21,796 nt of DNA, taken from NCBI GenBank assembly GCA_937975655.1, contig CALJTZ010000194.1, forward strand, positions 1 through 21,796, read 5' to 3'. Positions 7,790-16,709 of this stretch are shown here, in pieces. Every line of letters begins with the position of its first letter. Positions within the stretch are counted from its first letter, which is position 1. Both the position numbers and the translations under genes were made by a program. This DNA comes from an uncultured Synechococcus sp. Lineage in GTDB: Bacteria; Cyanobacteriota; Cyanobacteriia; PCC-6307; Cyanobiaceae. The notes beneath the pieces are model-generated. The model ran no database searches. It worked only from the letters and a program-made list of their open reading frames with translations, and had not been told where the DNA came from.

Positions 7790-8266
7790 ATGTTTGAGTT
7801 AATTCCCTACGAGAAGTTCCGCGATACGCCAGCTGTTCGTTTTTTTGATATCACCGTTGCCGAGTCGAATGCCAGGGATCTGGTGATTCATGCGGGCCCT
7901 GCCATCAGTCCGCCCGATGAAGAGAAAACCGGTGCCTGGCAGTTCTATCTGCATCCCCATCAGGAGGACAATCTGCTCGCCCTGCATGGAGGGCGTACGT
8001 TCTATCTGGTGAACTTTGGCTGGAATTATCCGTATCACATTGTGCGCCTTGAAACCGGTGGCGACATCCTGCGCATCCCACCCGGCACCTTTCACCGTTC
8101 TGTGTCTGATCCCGATGGTTCTGTGGTGCTGAACCAGGCGGTGCGTGAGGAGGAGGCCAGCGTGGTGCGTGAATTCCGCGTTTACAACAGCCGGGTGATT
8201 CCACGCCTGTTTGCCACCACCTTCAAAACGGCGCCCTTACCCAAGCTGCATGGCGTGAGCTGGTGA
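7790..8266 (+). CDS. Cupin-domain protein, function unknown
   Basis: A 158-residue single-domain cupin from the ATG at 7790 (MFELIPYEKF). The frame is open back to an ATG at 7718, but the 24 extra residues look unlike a folded domain. The first cupin motif is recognisable in FYLHPHQEDNLLALHGGR (H55, H57 and D60 as possible metal ligands), the second in GDILRIPPGTFHRSV with P98, G99 and H102. Three histidines plus an acid could bind a metal. No signal peptide is seen. Reaction and substrate cannot be inferred; cupins range from dioxygenases and isomerases to small-molecule sensors. It follows cobA after 194 bp on the same strand, so it may or may not belong to that operon. Confidence 0.75.
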   Translation: MFELIPYEKFRDTPAVRFFDITVAESNARDLVIHAGPAISPPDEEKTGAWQFYLHPHQEDNLLALHGGRTFYLVNFGWNYPYHIVRLETGGDILRIPPGTFHRSVSDPDGSVVLNQAVREEEASVVREFRVYNSRVIPRLFATTFKTAPLPKLHGVSW

Positions 8267-8282
8267 ATCTCCCGTAGCCCCT

Positions 8283-8304
8283 GCCGCTCAGCCCTGGGAG
8301 CGGC
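8283..8304. terminator. Possible bidirectional hairpin between convergent genes
   Basis: GCCGCT at 8283-8288 pairs with AGCGGC at 8299-8304 around a 10-base loop, and flanking bases extend the pairing with a mismatch or bulge. It lies where the cupin gene and the small minus-strand ORF converge. There is no T-run, so termination is only a possibility. Confidence 0.25.
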
Positions 8305-8491
8305 GGGGCAGGCCCAGGATGTTGCGTTCGCCCAATAGTTCGCACACCGCGTAGGCCGCTGGCAGGTTCGCCACCCGGCGCCATTCGCCGCGGGGATCAT
8401 TGCCGCGGCTCACGACGTAGCCACCGCAGCCATCCCGCGTGATGCGGCAGCCATCTCCGGTGAGGTTGACCAGCTGAAACTGTTCGCCCAT
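8288..8491 (-). CDS. Small hypothetical protein (67 aa)
   Basis: The frame from the ATG at 8491 encodes MGEQFQLVNLTGDG, then CRITRDGCGGYVVSRG, EWRRVANLPAAYAVCELLG and ERNILGLPRRSQG. The composition is protein-like, with a likely beta-rich front half and one helix in the back half, and no larger gene competes for the strand. Two cysteines lie in the front half and one in the helix. An AT-richer spacer precedes it, which could hold its promoter, but no ribosome site is seen. I do not recognise the family. It is probably a real small picocyanobacterial gene, on moderate evidence. Confidence 0.5.
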   Translation of the reverse strand: MGEQFQLVNLTGDGCRITRDGCGGYVVSRGNDPRGEWRRVANLPAAYAVCELLGERNILGLPRRSQG

Positions 8492-8627
8492 TGCGGCTGC
8501 CCAATTAATCCGTTTCTAGATCGTTCACGAGCCGTGGGAACTGTGTTTTGGGCTGATGCAATCAAACGTGAGCCAGGTGGAATAGTTTCTTAAATCTCCC
8601 CGGTAGTTGCGGCGATCTCGGCGATGC
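8492..8627 (-). other. AT-richer spacer upstream of the small ORF
   Basis: These 136 bp are visibly less GC-rich than their surroundings and contain no gene that I can support. Their composition and position, between the stop of the DUF2126 gene and the start of the small ORF, suit a promoter region, but no clear -35/-10 pair or NtcA box stands out. Confidence 0.35.
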
Positions 8628-10691
8628 CTAGAGTCGTAGATCCACCGTGCAGCCGTGCTCCACGGCGGTCCGCCAGGGCAGCGTCTGCCGTTGCGGCCTT
8701 GTGCGAGCGTCCTCCTCGGAGACGGGCACGAAGCCGGTGCTCTCCTGCTCGAGCTGCCAGCAGCCCAGTGGCCTGTCTCCACCGCCCTCCGCTGGTCGCA
8801 GCTCCAGCCGCAGCGGCACCTGGGCCGGGATGCAGGGATGCAGGCAGGGGTAGAGCTGCTCCAGCCTGTAACGCACTGCCAGGGGCTGATCGCTCTGGCT
8901 GCCCAGGGGCAGCGGGCGCCCCTGCAGCTCCAACCGGTAGTGGCGGCGGAAGGCTGGGTTGGCGATCAGCTCAAAGCGCCGCAGGGAGCTATCCACAAAG
9001 CGGCTGGTGCTGCCCCCCTCCACGGGCGTATCGCAGAGCAGCGGCCAGGGTTCGAGGGCCCGGCGGATCTCCAGTTCCGCACCCTGGCCGTCCTTCCACT
9101 CCAACAGGGTGGGGAAGCGCCAGTGCCAGATCGGCCGGAACAGGTTGGCCTCGAGGGGCAGGCCATCGGCGGCCAACTCCGCCAGCACGGTCTCCAGGTC
9201 GGTCCAGAGTTGGCTCGGCAGCATGGCGCGGTCATGCAGGCTGTCTCCCCACGGCCGCAGGGCCTTGGGCCGCCGCCCAGGATCCAGCAGGTGCACCGCC
9301 AGGGCACGCCAGAGCAGCGCCACGGAGGAACTCCACTGCTGGTGGGGCATCGTTTCCAGTGCCCGGAACTCGATCAGGCCCTGGCAACCAGCCGTCCAGG
9401 CGGGGTTCCAGAACTTGTCGAGGCTGATTTCGCTGCGGTGGGTGTTGCCACTCTTGTCGGCATGGAGATGGCGCAGGGTTTCACTGATCGCCACCCGCTG
9501 GTCCCCCGGGGGCAGGTGTTCCAGCACCTGGTGGGCTAGCTCCAGGTCGAGCCAGGCGGCACTGCCTTCGTCGGGGCGGGGTGCCTGGGAGGCCGGCCCC
9601 ACGGAGTTGCCGCTGAACAGATAGGCAAGACAGGGATGGTGCTGCCAGTAGCGCAGGATGCCCACCAGCCAGGCCGGCCGCTGGAAGAAGGGGTTGCTGG
9701 CCAGGCTGGGCCCACCCCAGAGCAGATGGTTGCCGCCGCCGCTGCCCTCTACCTGGGCTCCGTTCTGTTTCCAGGAGCGCAGTCCCACCGCTTGGCCCGC
9801 CAGCTCCAGCGCTTCCATCCAGGCGGCGTAATCGGCCCAGGTGGAACACACTGGCAGGTTCACCTCCAGCACCCCGGGGTCGGCGGTCAGGCCGAGCACC
9901 TGCCAGGCCCCGTCGATGTCCAGGGGCAGGACGCCACTCAGCTCCGGCTGGCACCAGGGGGCGCTGGCGCTGGCGATCACCTGCAGCAGCCGCTCCAGGG
10001 GTTGGCGGGCCAGGGGAGGCAGAAACAGGTTCCAGCCGCTGGCGTTGAGTTCGAGGGTGAGCACCTGGCGCAGCACGCCCTCCGGGAAATGCTGCAGTGG
10101 CAGCCGCAGGCCGGCCGGGCCGGGGGCCCCCAGCAGTAGCCGATGGTCTTCTGCCAGGGGCCAGGCCGCCGCCTGCCAGTGCTCCTCGAAACACAGCGGT
10201 GCCGCCCAAACCCGCTGCTCCGGCTGCAGAGGATCCTGCAGTTCCAGAGGCTGCAGAGTGCAGCCCAGCCCAGCCCCAATGGCGTCCAGCAGGGCCTCTG
10301 CCTCCTCGGCAGGCAACACAGGCCTTGGCTGTCCATCCGCCTGGGGCCAGGCCACCACGGGGGATCCATCTGCCCCGGTGATCAGCCGCAGGACCCAGCG
10401 GGGATTCACCTCGCCGTCGTAGCGCTTGCCCGGGCAGTAGAGCAGCGTGCTGCCTGGCCACACCCGCTGCTCCAGCTCGCGGGCCAGGGCTTTGGCGTAG
10501 GTGAGTTTGGTGGGGCCGTCGGCGGCCACGCTCCATTCGGCCCCCTCCGGCCGGTCGGGCACGTAGGTGGGTTCGCCACCAAAGGTGAGGGCCACACCGG
10601 CCTGCATCAGGCGGCGTTCCACCTCGGCTGCTGTGCTCCGCAGGTCCTCCTGCGGGTTGGTGGCCAACGGGGAGGGGAGGGGGTGAACCAC
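8628..10691 (-). CDS. DUF2126 protein, stand-alone version
   Basis: A 687-residue member of the DUF2126 (COG4196) family, with no known activity. Diagnostic stretches are LTFGGEPTYVPDRPEGAEW near residues 35-53, GPTKLTYAKALARELEQR, LYCPGKRYDGE, a central HADKSGNTHRSEISLDKFWNP, GLIEFRALETMPHQQWSS, and a C-terminal SRFVDSSLRRFEL. In many bacteria this domain is fused behind a transglutaminase-like domain in proteins of about 1,100 residues; here the two are separate neighbouring genes. Start: GTG at 10691, with no strong ribosome site; a later start is possible, but the conserved domain begins near residue 33. It is the last gene of the ATP-grasp/alpha-E/transglutaminase cluster, 90 bp behind the transglutaminase gene. 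No signal peptide, so probably cytoplasmic. Confidence 0.85.
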   Translation of the reverse strand: MVHPLPSPLATNPQEDLRSTAAEVERRLMQAGVALTFGGEPTYVPDRPEGAEWSVAADGPTKLTYAKALARELEQRVWPGSTLLYCPGKRYDGEVNPRWVLRLITGADGSPVVAWPQADGQPRPVLPAEEAEALLDAIGAGLGCTLQPLELQDPLQPEQRVWAAPLCFEEHWQAAAWPLAEDHRLLLGAPGPAGLRLPLQHFPEGVLRQVLTLELNASGWNLFLPPLARQPLERLLQVIASASAPWCQPELSGVLPLDIDGAWQVLGLTADPGVLEVNLPVCSTWADYAAWMEALELAGQAVGLRSWKQNGAQVEGSGGGNHLLWGGPSLASNPFFQRPAWLVGILRYWQHHPCLAYLFSGNSVGPASQAPRPDEGSAAWLDLELAHQVLEHLPPGDQRVAISETLRHLHADKSGNTHRSEISLDKFWNPAWTAGCQGLIEFRALETMPHQQWSSSVALLWRALAVHLLDPGRRPKALRPWGDSLHDRAMLPSQLWTDLETVLAELAADGLPLEANLFRPIWHWRFPTLLEWKDGQGAELEIRRALEPWPLLCDTPVEGGSTSRFVDSSLRRFELIANPAFRRHYRLELQGRPLPLGSQSDQPLAVRYRLEQLYPCLHPCIPAQVPLRLELRPAEGGGDRPLGCWQLEQESTGFVPVSEEDARTRPQRQTLPWRTAVEHGCTVDLRL

Positions 10692-10781
10692 GGCGCTGCC
10701 GCAGATGTGCAGCTGTCCTCTCGCGGCTAGGGCCCCTTCAGCTGCACCGATTGCTACAGGTTCTGGTTTCAGGCCCGGACT

Positions 10782-11669
10782 TCAGCTGCCCGCCATCAAC
10801 ACCTGGCTCACCGGATTGAGAATGTCGGCGCTGATCTCCCACTCCAGGGTGCTCTTCACCCCGGGAGGGCCGGAGAAGCTGCCGCTGATGGCGGCGGTGA
10901 GGTCGGACTTGGACGAGGTGGCCACGGGGATGTAGCGGTCGTCCACGGCCCCCTGGCCGCTGGGATCAAAGCCTCGCCAGCCGGCGCCCTGCAGGTACAC
11001 CTCGGCCCAGGCGTGCAGGTCGTAGCGCTCCGGTTTCGGCTCCACCAAGTGGTAGCCGCTCACGAAGCGGGCCGGCAGGCCCATGCTGCGACAACACTCG
11101 ATCATCAGCATGGCCAGGTCGCGGCAGGAGCCCACCCGTTCTTTCAGGGTGCGGCCTGCCGGCCAGGCCGGGCCCACGTGGCGCTGGGTGTATTTCACCC
11201 GGTCCTGGATCATCTCCACAAGCTGTTGCAGGAAGGTGAGGCTGCGCTGGTCGCTGCCCATTAAGGCCTCCTGGGCCAGATCCGTGGCCGCGGCATCGTG
11301 CTGGCCGTTGGGTAGCCAACCCTGCAGGTTGCTGAGCAGATCGGGATTGAGTTTGCCGATGGTCACAGGTAGCCGGGCCATGTCCTCATCGAGGCAGGCC
11401 TCAATCAGCGGCGGGTTGTAGGTCTCCACCTCGGACGTGGCCACCACGGTCAGGTGGTCGCTCTCGCCGAGGAAGCGGGCCCGGGTGATCGTGTCCCCGC
11501 CGGCGGCCAGCAGGTCGTAGAGCTGGCTGGGATCCGGACTCACCTGCAACTGATAGCTGATCAGCCGCTGGAAGCCGTGGGGCCGCGGCCGTAGGCAGAA
11601 GCGATGGGGGCCGAGCAGCACCGGCTCGCTGTAGCGGTAGTCGAACCGGTGGATCAGGCGGGCGCGCAT
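10782..11669 (-). CDS. Transglutaminase-like cysteine protease-fold protein
   Basis: A 295-residue protein with the bacterial transglutaminase-like architecture: an N-terminal beta domain (LIHRFDYRYSEPVLLGPHRFCLRPRP) and a papain-fold catalytic domain in the second half. The expected triad is visible: C182 in VGSCRDLAMLMIE, H219 in YDLHAWAEVYL, and D235 in WRGFDPSG. Relatives in this subgroup (COG1305) may act as peptidases or amide-bond-forming enzymes; the substrate is unknown. The start overlaps the 3' end of the alpha-E gene by 16 nt, so expression is tightly coupled. In the predicted system it could cleave or transfer peptides built or attached by the ATP-grasp partner. That role comes from published genome-context analysis and is not demonstrated. 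Confidence 0.9.
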   Translation of the reverse strand: MRARLIHRFDYRYSEPVLLGPHRFCLRPRPHGFQRLISYQLQVSPDPSQLYDLLAAGGDTITRARFLGESDHLTVVATSEVETYNPPLIEACLDEDMARLPVTIGKLNPDLLSNLQGWLPNGQHDAAATDLAQEALMGSDQRSLTFLQQLVEMIQDRVKYTQRHVGPAWPAGRTLKERVGSCRDLAMLMIECCRSMGLPARFVSGYHLVEPKPERYDLHAWAEVYLQGAGWRGFDPSGQGAVDDRYIPVATSSKSDLTAAISGSFSGPPGVKSTLEWEISADILNPVSQVLMAGS

Positions 11670-12673
11670 GCCAGGTCGGGGCTTGAGGCGGAGGAGGTTT
11701 GGCTGTTGAGCTCGGCGCCGCTGGCGAGGGCCGTGGGCATCACGAAGTAGCGATCGTGAATCAGCCCATGCAGGGTATTGAGATCCCCCTGCAGGGCGTC
11801 GATGGCTTCATGCAGTCCGCCGGCCACCAGTTCATCGATGCGGGTATAGCTCCAGCGGGCCAGCATCAGCCCACTGAGGCATTCCAGGTCGTCCGGGGCG
11901 CCGGGGAGGGCCCGGCCATGCACCACCTGCAGGGTCTCACTGATGCGTTCCAGGCAGTAGCGCACCGAGCGGGGGAACACCGGGTCGAGCAGCAGGAAGG
12001 AGGCCACCGCCTTGGGGGCAATCATTTGCTGCTGCGACTGGCGAAACATCTGATAGGCGCCGGCGCTGCGCAGCAGGGAGATCCACTGCAGTTCATCCAG
12101 CACGCCGCCCACCTCTTCCGGGCTAGGCAGCAGCAGGAAATACTTCACATCGAGGATGCGCGTGGTCTTGTCGGCCCGCTCGATCAGCCGACCGAGGCGG
12201 CTGAACTGCCAGGAGAGGTCGCGGCTGAGGGTGGCGTCGGTGACGCCATAGAACAGCTGGCAACCGCGCCGGATGTCGCGCAGTTGTTCCTGAGGGGGTT
12301 GGTCCCAGAAGCTGTCGCTCTCCAGCAGGGTCCAGTAGAGGCTGTTGATCTGTTCCCACATCTCTGTGGTGATCACATCCCGGATCTGGCGCGCGTTCTC
12401 CCTGGCCCAGGCGATGCAGTTCACGATGCTGCTGGGGTTGTCTTCCGCCCGCACCAGGAACTCCACCACCTGGGCGGGGCCGCCATCCGGGTAGAGGGCA
12501 TCAAACAGTTCGCGATCGCCGCTGGCATCGATCAAGGGGAGCCAGGGCTCGGCACTGCCAGGAGGGCAGTCGAGGGCCATGGCTTCACTCACCTCCACGA
12601 AGCGGGAGATGTTCTCCGCCCGCTCCACATACCTGTTGATCCAGTAGAGCGAATCGGCAACGCGGCTCAGCAT
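11654..12673 (-). CDS. Alpha-E domain protein (DUF403)
   Basis: A 339-residue, mostly helical protein with the characteristic start MLSRVADSLYWINRYVERAEN, followed by repeated helices and motifs such as NCIAWARENARQIRDVITTEMWEQIN and RLGRLIERADKTTRILDVKYF. These identify the alpha-E family (COG2307, DUF403), named for conserved acidic residues in helices. It nearly always neighbours, or is fused to, a circularly permuted ATP-grasp protein, as here. No catalytic activity is established; it is probably a partner or scaffold of the ATP-grasp enzyme. Its ATG overlaps the ATP-grasp stop by 7 nt, and its own 3' end overlaps the transglutaminase gene by 16 nt, so all three are translationally linked. 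Confidence 0.92.
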   Translation of the reverse strand: MLSRVADSLYWINRYVERAENISRFVEVSEAMALDCPPGSAEPWLPLIDASGDRELFDALYPDGGPAQVVEFLVRAEDNPSSIVNCIAWARENARQIRDVITTEMWEQINSLYWTLLESDSFWDQPPQEQLRDIRRGCQLFYGVTDATLSRDLSWQFSRLGRLIERADKTTRILDVKYFLLLPSPEEVGGVLDELQWISLLRSAGAYQMFRQSQQQMIAPKAVASFLLLDPVFPRSVRYCLERISETLQVVHGRALPGAPDDLECLSGLMLARWSYTRIDELVAGGLHEAIDALQGDLNTLHGLIHDRYFVMPTALASGAELNSQTSSASSPDLACAPA

Positions 12674-14115
12674 GTGGGCACCTCCTGCTCGTCCACAATC
12701 CAGGTGTCCTTGCAGCCACCACCCTGGGAGGAGTTCACCACCAGGGAGCCCCGCTGCAGCGCCACACGCGTGAGCCCCCCGGGACTCACCCAGGCCCCCT
12801 TACCCCGCAACACATAGGGCCGCAGATCCACGTGGCAGGGATAGAGCTCCCCATCGCTCAGCGATGGCACGGTGGAGAGTTCCAGGGTGGGCTGAGCGAT
12901 GAAATTGCGGGGATTGGCCTTGATCTTCTCGGCAAATTCGAGGATCTCGCTCTGGCTGGCGTGGGGGCCGATCAACATGCCGTAGCCACCTGCCTCCGAC
13001 ACCGCTTTCACCACCAGCTCGCTCAGGTGAGCCAGCACGTAGGCCTGTTCGTCGGGCCGTGAGCAGAGATAGGTAGGAACGTTCTCGATGATCGGTTCTT
13101 CGTCGAGGTAGTAACGCACCATCTCTGGCACGTAGGCATAAATGAGCTTGTCATCAGCCACGCCTGTGCCAGGTGCGTTGGCGATGGCAACCCGACCGGC
13201 GGCATACACCTCCATCAGCCCGCGCACTCCGAGCATGGAGTCACTGCGGAACACGGCGGGGTCCAGGAAGTCGTCATCGATGCGGCGGTAGATCACATCC
13301 ACGGGCTCCAGCCCAGCGGTGCTGCGCATCCACACGCGGCCGTCCTGGCAGGCGAGGTCGCGACCCTCCACCAGCTGAATGCCCATCTGCTGGGCCAGGT
13401 AGCTGTGTTCGAAGTAGGCGCTGTTGAACACGCCGGGTGTGAGCAGCACCACCTTGGGGCTGTCGGTCCAGGGGGCCAGGTCCCGCAGGGTCTGCAGCAG
13501 ATGGGATGGATAGTCGTCGATCGGTTGCACCGTGCGCCCGGCGAACAGGCTGGGGAACATGCGCTTCATCACGCGGCGGTTCTCCAGGTAGTAGGCCACG
13601 CCAGAAGGACAGCGCAGGTTGTCCTCCAGCACCCTCCAAGTGCCCGCGCCGTCGCGGATCAGGTCGAGGCCGGAGATGTGGCACCAGCGGCCCAGGGGTG
13701 GGGTGAAGCCCATCAGTTGGGGTCGCCAGCCCTGGGAGGTTTCCAGGTCTTCGCGGGGAATGATGCCGTCCTTGAGGATGCGCTGCTCGCCGTACACGTC
13801 GGCGAGGAAGTGATCAATCGCCTCGAGGCGCTGGATCAGGCCACGCTCTAGTTTTTGCCACTCACCGGTGCGAATCAGTCGCGGTAAGGGATCAAAGGGC
13901 AGGATGCGTTCGCCACCTTTTTGGCCAGAGTTGTTGAGGCGAAAGGTGGCGCCCAGGCGCTTCAGCAGCATGCCCGCGGCCACATGGTTGCGGTTAAGCT
14001 CATCCAGGCCCAGGGCCCCCAGGGAAGACAGCAGGGGGCGCAGGGCGGCGCGGGGTTCATCGCTGGAGCTGAAATATTCGTCGTAGCCCTTATTGGGCCG
14101 GTAGTCCGTGAACAT
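12667..14115 (-). CDS. Circularly permuted ATP-grasp protein (DUF404/DUF407)
   Basis: A 482-residue ATP-grasp enzyme with permuted domain order (COG2308), predicted to join a carboxylate to an amine at the cost of ATP. Visible motifs: FYGRAD is absent but the equivalent N-terminal region is LADVYGEQRILKDG; LEDNLRCPSGVAYYLENR carries the metal-binding EDN at 164-166; DVIYRRIDDDFLDP at 273-286; ELVVKAVSEAGGYGMLIGP has the likely nucleotide-binding K370 and glycine loop 376-380; and AQPTLELSTVP follows. Starting at the ATG at 14115, it is the first gene of the cluster and overlaps the alpha-E gene by 7 nt. A candidate promoter with an NtcA-like box lies directly upstream. Published comparative genomics places this set in an undefined peptide-synthesis or peptide-tagging system; the substrate is unknown. 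Confidence 0.92.
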   Translation of the reverse strand: MFTDYRPNKGYDEYFSSSDEPRAALRPLLSSLGALGLDELNRNHVAAGMLLKRLGATFRLNNSGQKGGERILPFDPLPRLIRTGEWQKLERGLIQRLEAIDHFLADVYGEQRILKDGIIPREDLETSQGWRPQLMGFTPPLGRWCHISGLDLIRDGAGTWRVLEDNLRCPSGVAYYLENRRVMKRMFPSLFAGRTVQPIDDYPSHLLQTLRDLAPWTDSPKVVLLTPGVFNSAYFEHSYLAQQMGIQLVEGRDLACQDGRVWMRSTAGLEPVDVIYRRIDDDFLDPAVFRSDSMLGVRGLMEVYAAGRVAIANAPGTGVADDKLIYAYVPEMVRYYLDEEPIIENVPTYLCSRPDEQAYVLAHLSELVVKAVSEAGGYGMLIGPHASQSEILEFAEKIKANPRNFIAQPTLELSTVPSLSDGELYPCHVDLRPYVLRGKGAWVSPGGLTRVALQRGSLVVNSSQGGGCKDTWIVDEQEVPTC

Positions 14116-14135
14116 GACTGGCCTGCGGTGGCGTG

Positions 14136-14177
14136 ATCATGCAGAGCTACAGAGCGCCTCCGCGTCACCGTTGCTAC
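14136..14177 (-). promoter_or_regulatory. Candidate NtcA-type promoter of the ATP-grasp cluster
   Basis: On the minus strand GTAGCAACGGTGAC (14177-14164) fits GT-N10-AC and shares its first nine bases with the box upstream of nrtA. After 22 bases comes CATGAT (14141-14136), which matches four of six -10 consensus positions. The implied start lies about 15 nt before the ATP-grasp ATG, a short leader. The spacing is right for NtcA activation, but the second half site (GAC) is imperfect. Confidence 0.35.
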
Positions 14178-14193
14178 GGAACCCGTGGGTTGA

Positions 14194-15903
<1,710 letters not shown>

Positions 15904-15945
15904 GGGGGCGGGAGGTGCAGGTGCTGGGGGGGTGGCTGCTGGACG

Positions 15946-16263
15946 TCAGTCGAGCGGGCCGTTGACCAGGCCGTTGAAGCCGAACACGCGGCGGTCGCCG
16001 GCAAAGGGCACCAGCTGCACCTCGCGGCTGTCCCCGGGCTCGAAGCGGATCGCTGTGCCGGCGGGGATGTCGAGCCGCAGGCCACGGGCCGCCTCCCGTT
16101 CGAAGCTGAGGGCGCCGTTGGCCTCAAAGAAGTGGAAGTGGGAGCCCACCTGCACGGGCCGGTCGCCTGTGTTGGCCACCAGCAGGGTGGTGACGGGCCG
16201 GCCGGCGTTGAGCTCCAGCTCACCGGGTTCGGGCATCAGTTCGCCGGGGATCAGAGGGGCCAT
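15946..16263 (-). CDS. ureB: Urease subunit beta UreB
   Basis: A 105-residue structural subunit of urease, present as a separate gene as in most bacteria other than Helicobacter. Recognisable sequence: IPGELMPEPGELELNAGR, then VANTGDRPVQVGSHFHFFEANGAL, RLDIPAGTAIRFEPGDSREVQLVPFAG and a C-terminal VFGFNGLVNGPLD. It packs against UreC and UreA in the (ABC)3 enzyme. It lies 16 bp downstream of ureA and 42 bp upstream of ureC, so the three are surely co-transcribed. Confidence 0.97.
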   Translation of the reverse strand: MAPLIPGELMPEPGELELNAGRPVTTLLVANTGDRPVQVGSHFHFFEANGALSFEREAARGLRLDIPAGTAIRFEPGDSREVQLVPFAGDRRVFGFNGLVNGPLD

Positions 16264-16279
16264 GGCTTGGGCGTGGGGG

Positions 16280-16582
16280 TCAGCGGATCGGGTCGTGCAG
16301 GGTCACGAGCTTGGTGCCATCGGGGAACACCGCTTCGATCTGCACCTCCTGCACCAGCTCCGGCACCCCGTCCATCACTTGGGTGCGGTTGAGCCAGGTG
16401 GTGCCTTCGCTCATGAGCTCCGCCACGGTTTTGCCATCGCGGGCTCCTTCGATCACCAGGAAGCTCAGCCAGGCCACCGCCTCGGGGTGGTTGAGCTTGA
16501 TGCCGCGGTTGAGTCGCCGCTCCGCCAGCAGGGCGGCGGTGACGATCAACAGCTTGTCCTTTTCCTGAGGCGTCAGATGCAT
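16280..16582 (-). CDS. ureA: Urease subunit gamma UreA
   Basis: The 100-residue small urease subunit, exactly the family length. It begins MHLTPQEKDKLLI and carries ALLAERRLNRGIKLNHPEAVA, LSFLVIEGARDGKTVAEL and GVPELVQEVQIEAVFPDGTKL, ending TLHDPIR, all typical of UreA. It heads the structural genes ureA, ureB and ureC. A 121-bp gap separates it from ureD upstream, holding most of a large inverted repeat, so ureABC may be expressed differently from ureD. No strong ribosome site is visible before the ATG. Confidence 0.97.
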   Translation of the reverse strand: MHLTPQEKDKLLIVTAALLAERRLNRGIKLNHPEAVAWLSFLVIEGARDGKTVAELMSEGTTWLNRTQVMDGVPELVQEVQIEAVFPDGTKLVTLHDPIR

Positions 16583-16616
16583 CTCATGACTGTGGCAGGG
16601 CCAAGGGGTGCAGCCG

Positions 16617-16629
16617 GTTCACTCTGAAC
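16617..16629. repeat. Short inverted repeat GTTCA-CTC-TGAAC upstream of ureA
   Basis: A perfect 5-bp inverted repeat with a 3-bp spacer, lying about 35-47 bp before the ureA start in the ureD-ureA spacer. It could be a small operator or chance; nothing else in the window repeats it that I noticed. Confidence 0.3.
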
Positions 16630-16673
16630 GTCCCAGGGGGGCATTGGCGCGGCGAATGGGTCGGCTGGCACTC

Positions 16674-16709
16674 TCCTGAAATGGTGCACCACGGTGCACC
16701 ATTTCAGGA
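16674..16709. repeat. Perfect 17-bp inverted repeat across the ureD stop codon
   Basis: The arm TCCTGAAATGGTGCACC (16674-16690) is followed, after the two bases AC, by its exact reverse complement (16693-16709). The arms contain two direct copies of the self-complementary octamer GGTGCACC, ten bases apart. In RNA it would form a stem of about 16 bp with a 4-base loop. The ureD stop codon (16706-16704) lies inside one arm. There is no T-run, so it is not a standard terminator. It could be an mRNA-stabilising or attenuating hairpin between ureD and ureABC, a protein-binding palindrome, or a small mobile palindromic element. Confidence 0.9.

Noticed and set aside
11699..12817. 372-residue open frame antisense to the alpha-E gene
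   Set aside because: Shadow of a clearly recognised protein; no domain pattern.
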